From: Hypsibius dujardini
Lineage: Eukaryota; Tardigrada; Eutardigrada; Parachela; Hypsibiidae
Length of the DNA: 63,856 bases
NCBI GenBank assembly: GCA_001579985.1
Contig: LRSR01008489.1
Coordinates: forward strand, 1 to 63,856
Direction: 5' to 3'
The translations under genes and the position numbers were made by a program. Below are positions 12,499 to 25,255 of this stretch, piece after piece (positions within the stretch are counted from its first letter, which is position 1; each line of letters starts with the position of its first letter). The notes under the pieces were generated by a model that was not told where the DNA came from, made no database searches, and saw only the letters and a list, made by a program, of their open reading frames with translations.

Positions 12499-14218
12499 TA
12501 TAGTCTGAGTAACCGGCGGACACCCTGCAACATTCGATTGAGATTACATGCTGGTTTGGCGTGACTCAGCAGCACAACTACCAATTTGGCCATTTTGAAA
12601 CGGAGTTTTGGAGTTTTTAAGCTCTCAAGCTCCGTGTAGATGGAAACTCTAGAAAATCTTAAGCAGAGGCGTGTTAACTTTTTGTGGAGCTATGACAACC
12701 ACGAGACTTAATTGTTTGTTTCCTTTGGAATAAATGCCTACTATAGTACAATTACAACGGTGCCTAATAGTTTGACCGACACGGTGGCCGAACTTCAATT
12801 ACATTTTCAATTTCATTAGACTAGTTTTTTACCTTAGATTGCTTGTCGCAAATCCAGGCATAAATAGCCAATAATTTCAGTCAAATCTGTCGGATATATG
12901 GAAAGGCTCACAATGAAGTTTGCCACGCAAACGGCAGTGTGAGTGAGGGGGGAGAAAGGGAAAAGAGAGGGTGTGACCGCAACAAGGGACGTCTCAAATG
13001 GGACACGCTAGACATCTTAACTAGTCTAACACGGGGAACCTGTGTTACAACAGCTGAAATAGCATATTGTCATAAGTTAACCGTTAAGGTTATTAGGGGA
13101 AAGTTCCATCTTCCCTACCGGGATGGTTCGAGACGACGGACGCACTAATCAATCAACCAATCATTTATATCACTGCAAATCAAAGAGGAACAGCAGCAGA
13201 GGAAAGGAGAAAAGCCGAAAAGAAAACTTGAACGAATTGAATTAAGAACCCCACCGACGGCCCTAGCTCGCGGCGGCGCACTTCAAAAATCGATTCAGAG
13301 GTATCCGGATTCCGGATTCTGGAAGATCTGCCTTGAGGGTGAGTACACGAGCGTCCCACTACAGTACACGACACATTTCGCGATATTACCCGTTGCTAAA
13401 AAAATCTGCATCGTTTTCAGAGAAAGCATATTTACTCAAACATATCAAAGGATTTACACTCCAAAGGAACCACCAAATATAAAATCATACATTTCTAAGT
13501 TTAACAATTAATATATCGTCCAAAGGAACCGCAAAAGATGAAAAAGACTAATCTGAAACAAATGTCAGGAACACAGCCTGCACATTCCCCTAATTAATAT
13601 CCTTGTTACTACTGGCCCCAGCAGCTACCTCGGAGTTTTGCGCAGAAATGACTTCTGCACCCTGTGGTTCATAATCGATTTACCGGGATCGGTAGGCATC
13701 ATTGTGGAAAAAACCTCTACTCATGAAAAAACTATTGTTGACTATGCCGACTATAGGAACGTGCCGTAATTATAGTTCCTCTTTGGGGCGGATATTTTTG
13801 TGTCAATGTGTTCAGACTGCCTCTACCATAAAGGTCACATTTGGTGGATTAACGGAAAAGGGATTATAGCAAATCCTAGTACACAAAAGCATGAAATTTT
13901 TTTTTTCCCAGATTCAGAAAGTCAGCGCATTTGTAAAGAAACGTAATTTATATACGCTGTACTGCAATACGTATGCCATCCAAGATCTATGCCTTATTTT
14001 GGGATTAGGAATGAACAAAATTCGTCTTTTATTCCATTGACCTTCTTTTCCATTCTGTGAAATTAACATCCTACTAGGGCATCCCTCATAAAATTATTCC
14101 TCATAAAATAATTTGCAGGCCGTCAGTAAGTAAAGTAACAGGATCATGCCGGTTTATTTTCTGAAAAATTGGTTTGAACGAGAAATAATAATTTGCAGTT
14201 TTGACGTTTAAACTAACC
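12499..14218. other. Intergenic between GH3 gene and receptor A
   Basis: I see no convincing exon here. Short open frames on either strand lack splice signals or recognisable sequence. It presumably contains the GH3-gene and receptor-A promoters. TTTGCAG at 14193-14199 could end a 5' UTR intron of receptor A, 19 bases before its ATG. Confidence 0.5.
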
Positions 14219-14734
14219 ATGGTGGGTGTTCCGAAATTATTTACTCCTATTCCGTTATTAGCCTTGGTAATAGTTAAAGCCGTTCACATTCGAGTGATTA
14301 TAATAATCACCGGTAACGGCAGCACAAATATCCTTGGATATGAATCGATGGGCTCGGCCTACGATGTGGCCTTCGTGGACGCCAGAAGGTTGTATCCAGA
14401 GGTGTTTCGTAGTTTTTCGATAACGCGCCATTTTGTGCCGGGGACCTTTACTTGCGCGGATGCCACGGGAGAAACGACTGTCGCACTCAGTGAATTATTC
14501 TCGTTGCGAAACGGTGAACTACAACGGAGTTCAAGCGGCTTTGACGTTGATGAAGAATTTCGAGTCGTTCTCAGTCCAGGTACCGTTTCACGTTCTTTAC
14601 CGGAATAATTTAATTAAAGCCATTCCTTTTTCTCAGGCTGCAGTTTCGAGGCTGTGACGCTGGGAGATTTTGGCAGAGGTAAATAGGCAGGTGCGAGGCA
14701 GGTGGACACGTAGACAGACAGAAAGGCAGGCATG

Positions 14735-14782
<48 letters not shown>

Positions 14783-17700
14783 CTGGTAGGCAGGCAGGTA
14801 GGTAGGTAGGCAGGCAGGCAGGCAGGCAGACAGACAGACAAACAGACAGAAAATGGTGACACTATGTTCATGAAACTATTTCATTTTGTAGAAGAGGATC
14901 TAACAGTGTTGGCAAGGTACCGTTAAGAAGTCGTACTTAATCAGTTCAAGTCTTCTATAACCAAGACGCATTTTCAGCGTAGCTTCGTTCGGCCTGTTGA
15001 ACGATAAGCGACGGTTCCCAACCGTTCTGCCGTTTGCCAGTACCTCCTACAATAATCTCGCCGTGGCGTTCATTGGCATTATTCATCGGCACGGTTGGAC
15101 GTCCTTCAATCTTGCATGCGAGAAGTCGGGCCTTGCAGTGGAGGTTGCCTGTGGTATCCTCCGGCAAGCCTTGACGACCATCCAGGGCATCAATGCCATT
15201 TCATATGTTCTTGACACGTTTAGCTCTGAAACTATCGAAAACTTCCTCACCACAAGTCTGGCCCATAGTACTGGTGAGTGGCCTCATCTAAACATTCAGA
15301 TGCCAATGATGAAATAGTTAAGGAATTCGGTTTAAATTTGATATTTCAGTTACCGTACTAGCATCCGTAAACCCACAAAACTACATCCCTGTTTTAGTAG
15401 GTCTCGGGATGCACTGTTAGTATGACCTTTGGTTAATCTGAAATGCTGATTTTGTTTACAGGAAGCGGTTTTCCGTACAGGAATGGCAAACGGGGATAAT
15501 GTTAGTCCTTTTAAATTTGTAAATCTTGATCGTCAGTTCAACGAGGAGCATTTTCATAGGTTTTCTATCTGTTTCCGCTGGGATTGAACGGACAATTCGA
15601 GGATATTATTTTGAATTTAGTTTCGGCAAATGAGGTAAGTTGACAATACGCTTTTTAATTTCTGAAGCCGTTTGTGATGACGTCAGATACAAAACACTCG
15701 TTGCATGGAAGATGATATTGCGATCATGCTTCTGATTGAATTTTAACGAAACCATAACCCCCATAGAGTTTGAATCTGATTATTTTTCATCGTACTTACG
15801 TGTAACAGTAATAAAGCTAAAATACTTCTTGACGTGAGTCTTCTCTGTAGCTCTAACTGTGATCCTCAATTAACAATGTGGAAATGAGCTTATTTATTTC
15901 ATTGCTTACTTATTAAATAACGAAAGTCGCCCAAAATTTTTGATTTATGACATCGACATCCCGTGGAAACGTTTGGCTAAGATATGATTTGGATTAAACA
16001 TGAAATTGAATTTTAAGCTTTGGTGTTTGATATTTGATACCATACCTAAAGTTACATCTACTATCGGTACAAATCCGACACATTTACACTTGATCCTTAC
16101 GAGATCCTCCCCCAATTATCTGAGTTTTTCTTCAGATATCAGAGAGTCTGTTGCACTCGCTTCCGTTCGTCTTTTCTTTGGCCTTTGAGCCTATCAACTG
16201 GACTGCCATCTCCGTCGAGGTGGACCAGATGACTGAGCAGTCTCGCAGCGTCTATAACATGACCGTTCCCACGGCATCCCACGTATGTACCGTGCCCTAG
16301 TTCCCATTACACATATAGAAAGATATCTTTCCGTTTAATTTTCTGCAAAAAATCTGGCAAAATTTTACTCGTTAAAATTCCAAAATTTTTAGGATTTTGG
16401 GAAGCAGAATAAATTTAATCCGACTTCCAGAATTAACCACAACTGGAAACAAAAATAGGATAATATACAGACCCTAGTACACATCTGGTGTACGAAAAGT
16501 GTGCGAAAAGAAAAGTTCTGGTCAATGCTTTCTTTCATCTTTCTTTAGATTTCTGTCATACGATTTATGAACCTGTTACCTGGTTTGTTTGAAAACAGTT
16601 TTGGAAATTGTTTTCAAAATTTCTTTCATATGGGCTCATCATCAAATCGCGCAAACCTACTGTTTACAGGTGCCTGACAAACCAAGCTATAATAGCGCCT
16701 GAATATTGTTCTAGTCTTCCCACAGCCGTGAAACGTGAAAGCATATGTTTCGCAATTCTTAGCGAAAATGCTAAAACTGTTTCAGAACTATTTTGGACAC
16801 ATATTTCGCCGTGTTCTAAAATAATTAGAAATCCCACCATTGCGTCCGACAAGATGCCAAACCCTGGGCACCCTGCACAGACTTTTATTTCTGTCATTTA
16901 TTTCTAAAACTTACAGTCTGCTCGCCTTTCAAATAAGAATAAATACCAGGCAAACGCGGTGGGTTGAATCGGTCGGTAAGTGACTCAGAAAACACGGGAA
17001 CATTTTGACGGTAAATATTGGTTTTTAATATTGCGAATGACCCCTGGCTTTTTTCATGTTTTATCGGCTTGTCTGCAAGTCAATCAGCCACCTTGACATA
17101 TCACAAGACTTATTTTGCCGAGAATTAAGCCAACCCGGCAGTTTTTTCAGCCATATAGATAAAATAAAGTCAGTCTATGTTTCATAACACCAGAATTTTA
17201 GGAAACTGGTTAGATACTAGGTTTAATTTATCCCCGTACTTACTAGGGGTGAATACATACCAGGGGAACACAAAGTTTGGCTTACAGCTCATATTTCTGG
17301 ATGTGATGATTCATTCTCAATGCAAGTAATCAATATTTAATTTAGATTAGATTCAGAATTGGCTGTTAACAGAACTGTAGTAGCCTGAAACGAATTCTTC
17401 TCGTATTTTATTTTACTTTAATTCGCAATAGAAAATACAAATATATTCAGTATATTATTGAGAAAATAAGATGAAAAGGTACGTCCGTCATTTTTTACAG
17501 GCAGGCAGTTACAATAATATTGTTCTGAATGTTTGCACGATCTGTACCTTTCTTTCTTTTTTCATCAGCGGAACGTTCTTCAAATAGGTGTTTTCGAGAG
17601 TGCTTTGATCTTCTTCCGGGTGGGTAAAGGACTTTGCGTGCATTTTCATATGAAATTGTAAGAACCATGCCAATATTTTCTTGGAACCTGTCGGCGTTCC

Positions 17701-18688
17701 CGTACAGGTACTGAACGAGAACCTTCTCAACCTCGCCACCATGTCTGGAACTCAATTCACCAAAAAGTTTTATAATCGCACCTTCGAACTTCCATCACGG
17801 ACCGTGTCAATTAATTCCATCGGAGCGCGTATTTCGCAAGTCTACTTCAATCAATTCGACAACCAGTCAAGGTCATTTAAGGTATCGTCATACGGTTAAG
17901 AAAAACCATTTATTATCATGCACGGTGCGAAATTCCAGGTTGATCAAAAGTGCCCATATTCAATGAAAGAAATGCACTGAAGTATAGTCCATTAATTATA
18001 GATGGTAAATTTAAACTCAGGTTACGTCTGAAACAACTCAGAATTATATGTAATCCGTATATATATATTTAGTATTGTTTATACTGGAAGCAACTGAAAT
18101 TAAAAAACCCTTTTTCGGCTGAATATACCAAAAATATTAGTACTGAGTGAGTTAAAATTAATCTAAAACATCGGTTGTAGCATAACCAATCAACAACCAC
18201 AAATTTGCAGAACATAATATTGGGACTGCCGATTTAAGATAAAGATCCATGCTCTGTTACTGCTCAACTAATCAGCTACATGCGCAACAATTACAGAGAG
18301 TTCTGATGCTGGATTCTGAAAGAAAGCGTCTAATGTCCGAGGACGATTCGCCGGTTCTGTGGTACGGAACTAAATATCCTCCCACCGACAAGCCGAATTG
18401 GGATAGGCACTCCAGTAAGGGGAAAATGACAGGGATCGCTGTGGCTGTTTCACTTCCCATTATCGCCATTCTCGTTGCGGTGATCGCTTTCAGCGCCTGG
18501 TGCGTACGTGAATTGATATTTCACATAAAATTATGAATCATCAAATGCTACCGGTAATTGTGATGGCGCTGTCGTTCTTGCATTAACTTGCTACGTGCGA
18601 CTGTTATTTTAGGCAGACGAAGAAGAAACACGATGGACATGCTTGGGAGGTTTGGGTGCTGCTGGGGGATAACCTTCGACTCCACTGA
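14219..18688 (+). CDS. Natriuretic-peptide-receptor-like protein A, short cytoplasmic tail
   Basis: Class-I membrane receptor with an ANF-receptor (periplasmic-binding-fold) ectodomain, as in receptor guanylyl cyclases. Exons: 14219-14579, 14637-14678, 14892-14916, 14978-15273, 15350-15396, 15462-15500, 15560-15634, 16136-16282, 17708-17881, 18297-18499, 18613-18688; phases fit and give 494 residues. A signal peptide precedes HIRVII. MGSAYDVAFVDARRLYP is the first ANF-receptor helix. CSFEAVTLGDFGR and YGWxxF-like HGWTSFNLACE follow. The juxtamembrane WYGTKYPPTDKP precedes one membrane span (about 446-470). The tail has only 24 residues (QTKKKHDGHAWEV...), then TGA where a kinase-homology domain would begin. 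About 20 residues (the FYDAV..YA segment) between exons 8 and 9 were not found; a small missed exon near 17501 is possible. Either an NPR-C-like clearance/decoy receptor or a truncated gene. Confidence 0.75.
14728..14836. repeat. CAGG tetranucleotide array, receptor A intron 2
   Basis: Nearly perfect GCAGGCAGGCAGG run, interrupted by a few TAGG units, in the 213-base intron after exon 2 of receptor A. The matching intron of receptor B (about 32395-32457) also carries CAGA/CAGG repeats, so the array probably predates the duplication. Confidence 0.9.
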
Positions 18689-19826
18689 TTAAGCCGTGCT
18701 TGGGGCGATTTTCAGAGTGGCAACTCAGAATGTCTCCGCTTTATATTTTTTCAATAGGGCTATTATTATGAAGACTTCAATATCAATTTTATCGGTCAGG
18801 ATATGAATACATTTTTCCGGTAGAATTTCAAAGTTGGGAAAACACTGGAAGATTTCATTTTCCCTGATTTTGACCGTAAAAACTCAAAACACATTTTGTT
18901 CTCTTTATCAGTTTCTCCCCAAAAGATTATTTAGAAAAATCTAGTTCCCCTTTGCCTGATTTTGAGAAAACGAACCCTACAGCTAGCTCTTTATAGTAGT
19001 GTCGCGCTAGAAAGACGTGTAGTATCACTGTCACCGGAAGCTGGCCTCGCATTTCCCTGATTCGTAAGTAAAGCGCGAATGTAAATAACTACATGATTTT
19101 ACAAACATGTACTTTAATTAGAATTATTTACATACGATACTTTAATTGCAACAAATGCAATAAACTGACGATGAAAGGAATTCCACAGATCGTCATAGTC
19201 ACGCGTGAAAATGAGGGAATCACTAATGGACTGTGAAAATCGGGACCGGAAACTAGAGGTCAAACTACAGTCACACACTTAACAAGGCTGATAGCTTATG
19301 TGAACGGTATGGTAGCTCATTTCCTGGACGAAAAATTGCTCTTGGGTAGCATTTCTTTTTCGTAAGTAATATCCGCTATCTATCTTAAATTGTCACCACA
19401 CTCCGACATTGCCATTTCAAAAAATCCTGCTGCTACATTTCGTCCTCGATAATTCGTATATGGGACCTTTACCGTACTACTTTACAAATGGTCATGAAAC
19501 AATTTTTTATGAACTTCTCTGCTCATTGTCACGGTTTTAAAGAGTCGGGGTAGGAATCGAGAACTTGCACCAAACGTATATCAAATAATGTTAAAATATC
19601 GCTATTAGACATATCGTGACCAAATATCGTCTCAAGAATCGAGTGGGACGAAAAGTCCCGATATCAAATGGCTTAGCAAACGATAAGTCGAGGAACTCAA
19701 CTTTCGGAGCACTCTGTGTTTAAAACGGCTAGATACAGCACAAATGTATATAGGTAGTTTAGTACTCTAGTTCACAAGTGAAGTAATTTTGAAATTTTAT
19801 GTCCGTGCGTTTGCAAGACTTGCAAG
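18689..19826. other. Downstream of receptor A; relic promoter of copy C
   Basis: No kinase-like or cyclase coding sequence is visible after the receptor A stop. The stretch about 19235-19390 resembles about 31605-31760 just upstream of receptor B: both carry GACCGGAAA, AAACT(A/G)CAGTCACAC and later CTGGA(C/T)GAAAA, CTTGGGT. I read it as the 5' flank of the broken third receptor copy that starts at 19827. Confidence 0.45.
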
Positions 19827-20183
19827 ATGACAAACGTACATTTCACCATTGGACAGTTAGTTGTCCTGTTCAAACTTGCTTACTTCCTAAGAGTTCTTAC
19901 GCGGTCCGGCTACGCCAGCAGTCTAGTTTACGTAGAATCGTCTGTTCGGGTCATCTCAACCTCGATGCTGATATCTCCTTGGGCTATCATGGGCCATCCT
20001 TCGAGATTGCAGATGAGGAAGCCAACTTTCGGTGTGAAGGCCTTTCTAATTTTACTTTGATCTAAGTTATGGATTCGGTCAAAGTGCGCGACGGATTAGC
20101 CTTGAGGTCTGAGTCTGCTGATGACTGGTACTACCGGAGCATCGAAGTCTGACTCGATGCCGTTAGGGCTATCATTTGTCCGG
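19827..20183 (+). pseudogene. First exon of a broken third receptor copy (C)
   Basis: ATG at 19827 opens a hydrophobic signal-like stretch. The frame then shifts near 19978, and the continuation reads SLGYHGPSFEIADEEANFRC and LSNFTLI, typical of the first ANF-receptor helix, followed by two in-frame stops. It ends AIICPG then GTAAGT, the same splice position and phase as VVLSPG at the end of exon 1 in receptors A and B. Frameshift plus stops mean it cannot make a receptor as read. It is a more diverged paralogue than A and B are to each other. Confidence 0.55.
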
Positions 20184-20614
20184 GTAAGTTAGCGATGGCA
20201 TCAAATGTCAAAATCAAATCGAATCAAATTCAATCAGGTATGCTTTTAATTTGAAATTCATTTGATTTAATTTTGATTTAATTTGACGAGCAGTTTGAAA
20301 CGCCAAGAAGAAATTCATAAATTTACCAGTGAATGGCATTGTAAATTGGTATATCTACCGGTAGACTTGCAATAAACCAGACAGCTGGTCGGTATTTCTA
20401 TAATTTAGGTCCTACAACACAATCTATCAGCAGTGTTTACTGTTTAGGGTTCTTCACTTACTATATCGGGATTTTCAATAACGCTTATCCTCTTTTGCAA
20501 TGATTCATGGCGACATTTTAAAATCTGTTAATACCTTTTTAAATTCGATTTCAAGTCTCATGGATCAAGTTGGTATTGCGGGTAATTTGGACTGGTGGAC
20601 TTCAACCGTCCTCC

Positions 20615-20668
20615 ACATAGCCGCTGCTCACGGTTGCTCACTGCTGCTCACGGCTGCTCACCATTCAT
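20615..20668. repeat. Short GCTGCTCAC-type tandem repeat
   Basis: Four imperfect copies of a unit close to GCTGCTCACGGT. No function seen. Confidence 0.55.
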
Positions 20669-20904
20669 AGTTGCGTAAAGCTCATGTACTCGAACTGTAC
20701 TGTATGTTTACTTAAATTTTTTTGTGTTGTCAAAAGTACAGCCAAACCGGAAGTGTTCGGCTGAACGATTGTTAACTGCGCGAGCCTGTGTGCCGCGACC
20801 GGTTTTCTACTTCATATACTCGTACTGTGTGTTTTCATAGTTAGTCTAGTTAGTTTTAAATTTTTTTGCAGTAGTTTTAGGTCTTCATCGCTTAATTTCC
20901 CTTT

Positions 20905-21033
20905 CCCTTTGGAGCTCCCGCTCCTCATCGTTTCTTCCCTCTATTTACGTAATGTCAACTGTCTCCGATTAATACAAAATCTCCACTTCCGGCCTCTTCC
21001 CTTCGTTGGCCTTTGGACAGTAGAAAATAGAGG
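20905..21033 (+). repeat. Dispersed repeat, copy 1 of a pair
   Basis: This segment matches 22030-22160 in the same orientation. Shared pieces include AACTGTCTCCG, TTCCGGC, CCCTTCG and TGGCCTT, each followed by a GCAGTAG/ACAGTAG and ATAGA(G/A)GCGACA end. Together they may flank a decayed element of about 1.2 kb. Confidence 0.5.
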
Positions 21034-21240
21034 CGACAGTGGGGAAGAGAACGATCGCGCGTCAGATGACGGTAAACATTGTCTGTTGGCAATTTCTCTG
21101 TCCCTGTTATGGAACAAAAACTGGCAACAGCGTTATTTATTTTGTATCCTACAAATAACGGACCGTCTGTTTTACGGAGTAATCAGCACTGGGCATGGAA
21201 ATATTTTTGGAAAGGTATGACAAAGTGTAAGTAGAGCTGA

Positions 21241-21435
21241 GAATGTGATGTCTTCTGCCGCAAATGCAACCCTGCTTGCAAAAAAGGTTTCCAAGGCTCT
21301 TGTCGTGGCTTTCTCGCTCATCTCCAGAACTGCAAACAACAACTGGCTCGAATTCAGAAACAGGCAAAAAAAGAGCTGGGGGATATGCAGAAACTGAAGA
21401 GCGACTTCGACGCCGCATCTGAATGCCAAAAATAG
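21241..21435 (+). pseudogene. BED-like zinc-finger and coiled-coil fragment
   Basis: A 64-residue open frame starts ECDVFCRKCNPACKKGF, continues FLAHLQNCKQQL and ends in a Lys/Gln-rich predicted coiled coil before TAG. The Cys-x2-Cys ... His-x4-Cys spacing and the HLQNCK motif resemble a BED-type finger, common in hAT-type transposases. No start codon lies in frame; TGA directly precedes it. It sits between the two dispersed-repeat copies, so it is probably a transposon remnant. It could also be the last exon of an unseen gene. Confidence 0.35.
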
Positions 21436-22029
21436 CCAATAAAAAAACTCTTTTGAACTTTGTGGTTTGGTAACTAAGGAGGTATTGCGATTGGAATCTT
21501 TGTGTTTTATCCTAATTGTTGACCAAAATCTGCCTTTTATTTTTGACGAATTCCATTTTATCCGGAAAGTCGTCAAGCTTGTGCATCCCTCGGTTGCAGT
21601 ACACATTCTTTAACTTCGCGCTTTGGGAGGTCAAATCCTCATGTCAGGTGTCAACAAACAAATTTATACCAAGCAGCTTAACCGGTTAGAAAGCGACAAA
21701 GTGGCAAACTTTTCTCAATTTAGGTTCAAACTAAACAACCAAAATGCTTATGATGCCGCTGCGGAGTAAAATTTACTTCTGGCTCTGACATGTAATGTCC
21801 CTATGTACTAGCAGAATGGGGCAATTTTTCGACAAGCAAACAGAGCGAAACAAACAGAAAGACACACTGTCATAGATAATCTCATTTAAGTATGTTTGTT
21901 TATTATACACCTTGCAGGACAGTTATTTCAAAATCAAACATTCCCGACAAAAACCATCCAGCGGATCTGCTGCATTCAGAATGCAACAAACGGGGACGTG
22001 ACCGATTATGGCAAAGTTTCTGACCAGTT

Positions 22030-22160
22030 AGTTCTTCCTTTTCTTCATTTTTTCTTGTTTCTCCGTCTATGTAATGCCAACTGTCTCCGCCTAATACGAA
22101 AACATCCAGTTCCGGCTTTCCCCCTTCGCTGGCCTTCGGGCAGTAGGAAATAGAAGCGAC
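22030..22160 (+). repeat. Dispersed repeat, copy 2 of a pair
   Basis: Same-orientation copy of 20905-21033; see that entry for the shared pieces. Confidence 0.5.
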
Positions 22161-22494
22161 ATTTTTGATAATCCTTTTTTGAGATCAACCTTGTTTTTTG
22201 ACGATCATTTCCTTTGTTTTGGTTTGGCATGCGTCTCTGCTATATTAAACGAATCTTCTAATCAATCAGACTTACAATAGCCCAAAAGAAAGCACCACTG
22301 TCTGCCCAAAAAACGTAGTCCTACTTGTTTTTTAATCTTTGTTATGTTTACAGTTTGATTAACTTCTTAGTATTTCTTTATGGCAAAGAGTTTGATCAAT
22401 GCTTAACTACAATTATGCTAAAAAAGTATTCCCATTATCATTCAACAGGTTCCCTCACTCTAACAACGCGCTAGCAGAAAACTGCACTAACATA

Positions 22495-22690
22495 GTGCCA
22501 CACTGACTACACCGTGCCACACCGGCCACACCATGTTACACTAGCCACACCGTGCTACCCTAACGCCACATTGGCCACACCGTACCACACTAACCACACC
22601 GGCCACAACGTGCTACCCTAAACCATACATCACATCACCCACTCTGGGCCTCACCGGCCACGCCACCTATACCGTGCCAAACTTGCCAAA
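22495..22690. repeat. Minisatellite of GCCACACCGTG-like units
   Basis: Imperfect tandem units of roughly 11-24 bases built from GGCCACACCG(T/G) and CTACCCTAA. No coding potential seen. Confidence 0.65.
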
Positions 22691-22716
22691 TCGTGTTACC
22701 CTTGCGTGAAACCGGG

Positions 22717-22986
22717 CTTAAACATGGTAGGATGACATCTTCACGTTTGAGGATACGGTGAGCTACATCATGCTGCTCGAGTTTTCCCAATAAATGTCAC
22801 CTCTTAAAAATCGTGCACCTAAACAAACCTTGACGCAGATGCTTAAACGTGGTAGGAGGTATTAAACGTAAACATCTTCAGGCTTGAAGGTAGGGTGAGC
22901 TATACCACGCAACACGAGTCTTCCCGATAAATGTCGACTCTTAAAACTCGAATTTTGTTATGACTGTACAAACCTTGACACAGATG
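22717..22986. repeat. Two-copy tandem repeat of about 125-145 bases
   Basis: Both units begin CTTAAAC(A/G)TGGTAGGA, share GGTGAGCTA and AAATGTC and end ACCTTGAC(G/A)CAGATG. The second starts at 22842. Confidence 0.65.
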
Positions 22987-23644
22987 CAGAAAAGAGCGCA
23001 ATGAGTTAAAATGCAAAGTCTGAAAGAGCAATTGACATCATTAAAAACACGTGCGGCGCGCAAGTTTCAGCTGCAGATGCATTTAAATAGCTTTAAATAC
23101 TCTTCCCAACGTTTTCCAATTTTTGGAATTCTTTTTATTCTACCGATTTTGCTTCTGTTAATTTCAATATTTGGTTTCTGAGTATATATGTATTTCTTAT
23201 GATTCTGAGTAAATACACCAGAGAGTTAAGTTTCCTTTTCAGAAAACAATTGAAACCTTACATATTGCATCCTGCCTGCATCCTGTCTGCAGGAGTGTTG
23301 AGCGAAAAACAAAAAATTCTGTTTTTTTTCACCCCTGGAGTTTTGGTCACGCAATTTACTTCACCGATGTCGAATTTTCGGGGTTTAAATCTAGAAATTG
23401 AGGAGCAGATGGGCTTTTTAAAACCATCAAGTTTCTAATAAATCTCTCAAAGGGACATTGATTCATTTTTGAGTGATCTATAATTCTTAATTTTATTAAA
23501 TTCAAAATCAATCAGAGTCTAATGTTTTAATTTGAATACCTTTTGGCTTATGGTTGTAGAATTTACCGGGTAGGAACTTACTTTTTGGAAAATATTTACG
23601 AATTGCCGAGGTCGTGCGCGTCAGTCGTTACAAAACTTTGATGA

Positions 23645-23730
23645 CGCTAAAATTTAGTAAATCCAACTGGCTTCCAAACCCGAATAACGCTAAAATTTAG
23701 CAAATTCAATTGGCTTCCAAACCCGAGTAC
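23645..23730. repeat. Two-copy tandem repeat of about 43 bases
   Basis: Adjacent copies share GCTAAAATTTAG and TGGCTTCCAAACCCGA. The second copy starts at about 23689. Confidence 0.65.
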
Positions 23731-24523
23731 CCGAATTTTTTTATCGTGCAAGAGTATGAGTGAGAACTTCATTTATCGTAACCTTACTCAAATTTGGAAA
23801 TGTCCTCGCAACACAATTTTTAACTCGCGATTTGCGAGACTTAGTGATTGTCTCCCTGTTCGCGTTTTGGGAAAACGTACAAAACGCCTCAAATTTCGCG
23901 ACTTCACCCGTATCGAAACTTGAAGCGCCCAACAAGGCCTGACAAGGCTCAAATCTTTAATCGCTGTAACAAAATGTCGCCACGTAATAGCTTTCGCTGT
24001 GAGGATATAACTGCTCAAACTTGAACAAACTCTTTTTTCAGGCAACAGTTTACAAAGATAAAATGCATTTGGGTACTCGGTAGAGCGTATCAGCAAAGAG
24101 CGAGACTCATGAAAGGCTCGTCAAAGGTAAAATCGCCAGAGAGCTCCCTGACATTTCGTCACTTACGAGGAAAAATAGGTGGACTGTTGCCTAGTTTTGA
24201 CTTCTCGTTTCTTTGCAAGGCAAGCTAACCAGATCTACTACGTCTTAAGCGTGAAAACTCGTCCCCGTTTCTGGACAGTGGCCGGTAACATCGATTTGAA
24301 TTTTTTCTGTACGACATTTTGCAACTAAGCCGGTCACCGCTGCAAATTTATGCACTGATTGATAAGTGATGTAATCAATACAAGGCGAGCAATATTACAG
24401 TCAATCGCACACACCGCAGTCGTTATTTACAATATCCAAGATCGCAGCGATTATTTTTCCTGTTTCTAATTCAGTAGCTCTACAAAACTTCTGCTTGATT
24501 GCTAGATTACACTGCAGTCCTTT

Positions 24524-24815
24524 TGATTGATTGATTTGCGTTAAAAAAATTTTTACTGTAGGAAGCAATTTGTTGTCCTTTTTTAGATTGTTTTAGTTGT
24601 TTTATTCCTTGTAACTTAAGCGAATAGTTGATTGAATGAATGATCAAATTTAGTTTATTCTTTTCTATATCTAATTAATTAAAAACTAAATTTGATCATA
24701 CATTCAATCAACTGATCGCCTAAGTTACAAGGAATAAAACATCTACCACAATCTAAAAAAAGACAACAAATTGCTTCCTACAGTAAACTTTTTTTAACGC
24801 CAATCAATCGATTGA
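24524..24815. mobile_element. Foldback MITE
   Basis: Two arms of about 130 bases (24524-24656 and 24681-24815) are inverted copies separated by about 25 bases. Shared pieces include TACTGTAGGAAGCAATTTGT, TTATTCCTTGTAACTTA and TGATCAAATTTAGTTT. It has no reading frame, as expected for a hairpin-forming non-autonomous DNA element. It lies directly upstream of the DIRS remnant. Confidence 0.75.
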
Positions 24816-25255
24816 CCACACCTAATTCTTTTAGTGGATCATGATTTTTATATTAATAATAATAATAACGACGAAATGAAAATAATGGCTGTGGTTGACC
24901 CGGAATTGGCGCAGCGAATTACACTGACTAAATGTTTTAAATATCGGAATGAGGAGCTAAAGTGTTATGAGGATGCTAACTTTATCCTCACGGGCATAAC
25001 TTGCGGTTTTAAAATTGTTGAGGACCACTCAAGTATAGGAAATGTAGATTGTGAAAACTATAAAAGCGCATTAACGGCGGAGGTTAAGCCTCGGCTGAAT
25101 AAGTTGTGTATGGAAGAGCTCGCGTTGGGTAAAATTTCTGAACAGAATTCCCAACTGCAACGCATACCCGTGATAGGAGCTGTACCAAAAAAATGTTCCA
25201 TTGAACATTGAACATCCTTCTACCTGAGTACAATATCTGGGCCTTATCATCGACT

